64,000 bases of DNA from Stutzerimonas zhaodongensis (GTDB lineage Bacteria; Pseudomonadota; Gammaproteobacteria; Pseudomonadales; Pseudomonadaceae), in assembly GCF_003696365.1 (NCBI RefSeq), contig NZ_RFFM01000004.1, forward strand, positions 245,981-309,980, written 5' to 3'. Positions 63,473 through 64,000 of the stretch are shown here, piece after piece. Both the position numbers and the translations under genes were made by a program. Numbering within the stretch: the first letter of the stretch is position 1; each line of letters begins with the position of its first letter. The notes under the pieces were generated by a model, which saw only the letters and a program-made list of their open reading frames with translations, did not search any database and was not told where the DNA came from.

Positions 63473-64000
63473 CGCAGTTGTTGCAGCTTCGACTGTATAT
63501 GAAGAAGGTTTTGCTGCCTTCTTCAGTTTGCAGCTCTGAACAAACGACTCGGCCAACAGCCTACTCTTCTTCGATCACCGCAATCGGTCACCTAAGCGTC
63601 TTGGTCCAAGCTGATTCTCGATAGAGGTGCGTCAGTAGTGACTCAGCTCCGAACCCATCGATATCGATCTGAACGCACGTGTGTAAGCAGATTTAATGTT
63701 AACCCAGCTATACAACGGCACTGCTGGTTGCGCCCCTACTACACTCAACCGATAGCCTCACACCATCGGCGCGACGATGCTTTATTTGCACTCGCCGCCC
63801 TTACGCAGGACTGCCATCCAACACCCTGACTTCTTTTCTAAGCTGGCGCCAACCGCAATACCGTTTGCACAAGACGCAGCGATGAAGGCCGCAGAATCTT
63901 GTTCGGCTCGGGCCGCTCGATGATAGAAACCAAAACAACCCCCACCCACAATCTCAGCCGAGAGAGGTTATGCGCTTTGGCTCTTCAACCATGCACCGGC
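63473..64000. other. 528-base terminal stretch without a supported gene
   Basis: After the DUF2147 gene comes a weak hairpin (GAAGAAGG / CCTTCTTC, 63501-63524) that may terminate it. The rest is less GC-rich than the genes and has no convincing coding frame. A possible start at 63970 is cut by the window edge and has poor Shine-Dalgarno spacing. Confidence 0.5.

Noticed and set aside
63638..63829. 63-codon plus-strand frame near the window end
   Set aside because: Low coding character and no ribosome-binding site.
63970..64000. Possible start codon with GAGAGG upstream at the window edge
   Set aside because: Spacing of 2 bases is too short and only ten codons are visible, so no gene can be supported.

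Overview
The window is 64 kb of dense, high-GC gammaproteobacterial chromosome, almost certainly from the Pseudomonas stutzeri (Stutzerimonas) group. The evidence is the protein sequences and gene orders recalled from Pseudomonas: rppH-ptsP, ilvA next to rpiA, D-2-hydroxyglutarate dehydrogenase divergent from serA, and oprH-phoP-phoQ. No tRNA, rRNA, CRISPR array, transposase or prophage gene was found. Species assignment is inference.

Layout. 1-7.2 kb is housekeeping: the end of an NRDE protein, the EI-Ntr enzyme PtsP with the RNA 5' pyrophosphohydrolase RppH, a HAD phosphatase, threonine dehydratase and ribose-5-phosphate isomerase. 7.4-10.4 kb holds an unusual secreted aminopeptidase fused to an autotransporter barrel and an SdiA-regulated-type protein. 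10.4-14.1 kb holds a fumarylacetoacetase-like hydrolase, D2HGDH and serA, where serine synthesis is coupled to D-2-hydroxyglutarate oxidation. 14.1-17.8 kb holds two small secreted proteins, an AI-2E family permease and an OPT transporter. 18.0-21.1 kb is a compact curli locus (csgD-like, csgE, csgB, a long csgA, a csgH/csgC-like gene) with no csgF or csgG. 21.1-28.3 kb has an acyltransferase, an SDR, oprH-phoP-phoQ behind a four-copy 11-bp-phased PhoP box, and small genes. 28.5-35.3 kb is an eight-gene Mrp/complex-I-like cation/proton antiporter operon on the minus strand with three NuoL/M/N paralogues.

35.5-43.4 kb holds a chemoreceptor, a CstA permease coupled to a cory-CC-star protein and an ArsA-type ATPase, a membrane protein with a YliI-like dehydrogenase, and an ABM-domain membrane protein. 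43.6-47.0 kb is a periplasmic polyamine-binding-like protein overlapping a GGDEF-EAL receptor, matching the NspS-MbaA architecture. 47.0-53.6 kb has a DUF1028 protein, a sigma-54 two-component system with a divergent DUF4168 gene that carries a sigma-54-like promoter, DUF1456, and a PQQ-type dehydrogenase with its own cytochrome c. 53.9-59.5 kb holds an alpha carbonic anhydrase, a FAD oxidoreductase and a large AsmA protein. 59.5-62.3 kb is a second c-di-GMP module: a diguanylate cyclase between two paralogous periplasmic binding proteins. 62.3-64 kb is gene-poor, with one DUF2147 gene.

Several neighbourhoods share a theme of surface and biofilm biology sensed from the periplasm: curli, two binding-protein/c-di-GMP modules, PhoPQ-OprH, an autotransporter and a sigma-54 two-component system. 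All functions are inferred from motifs, length, family memory and context; nothing was searched against a database.
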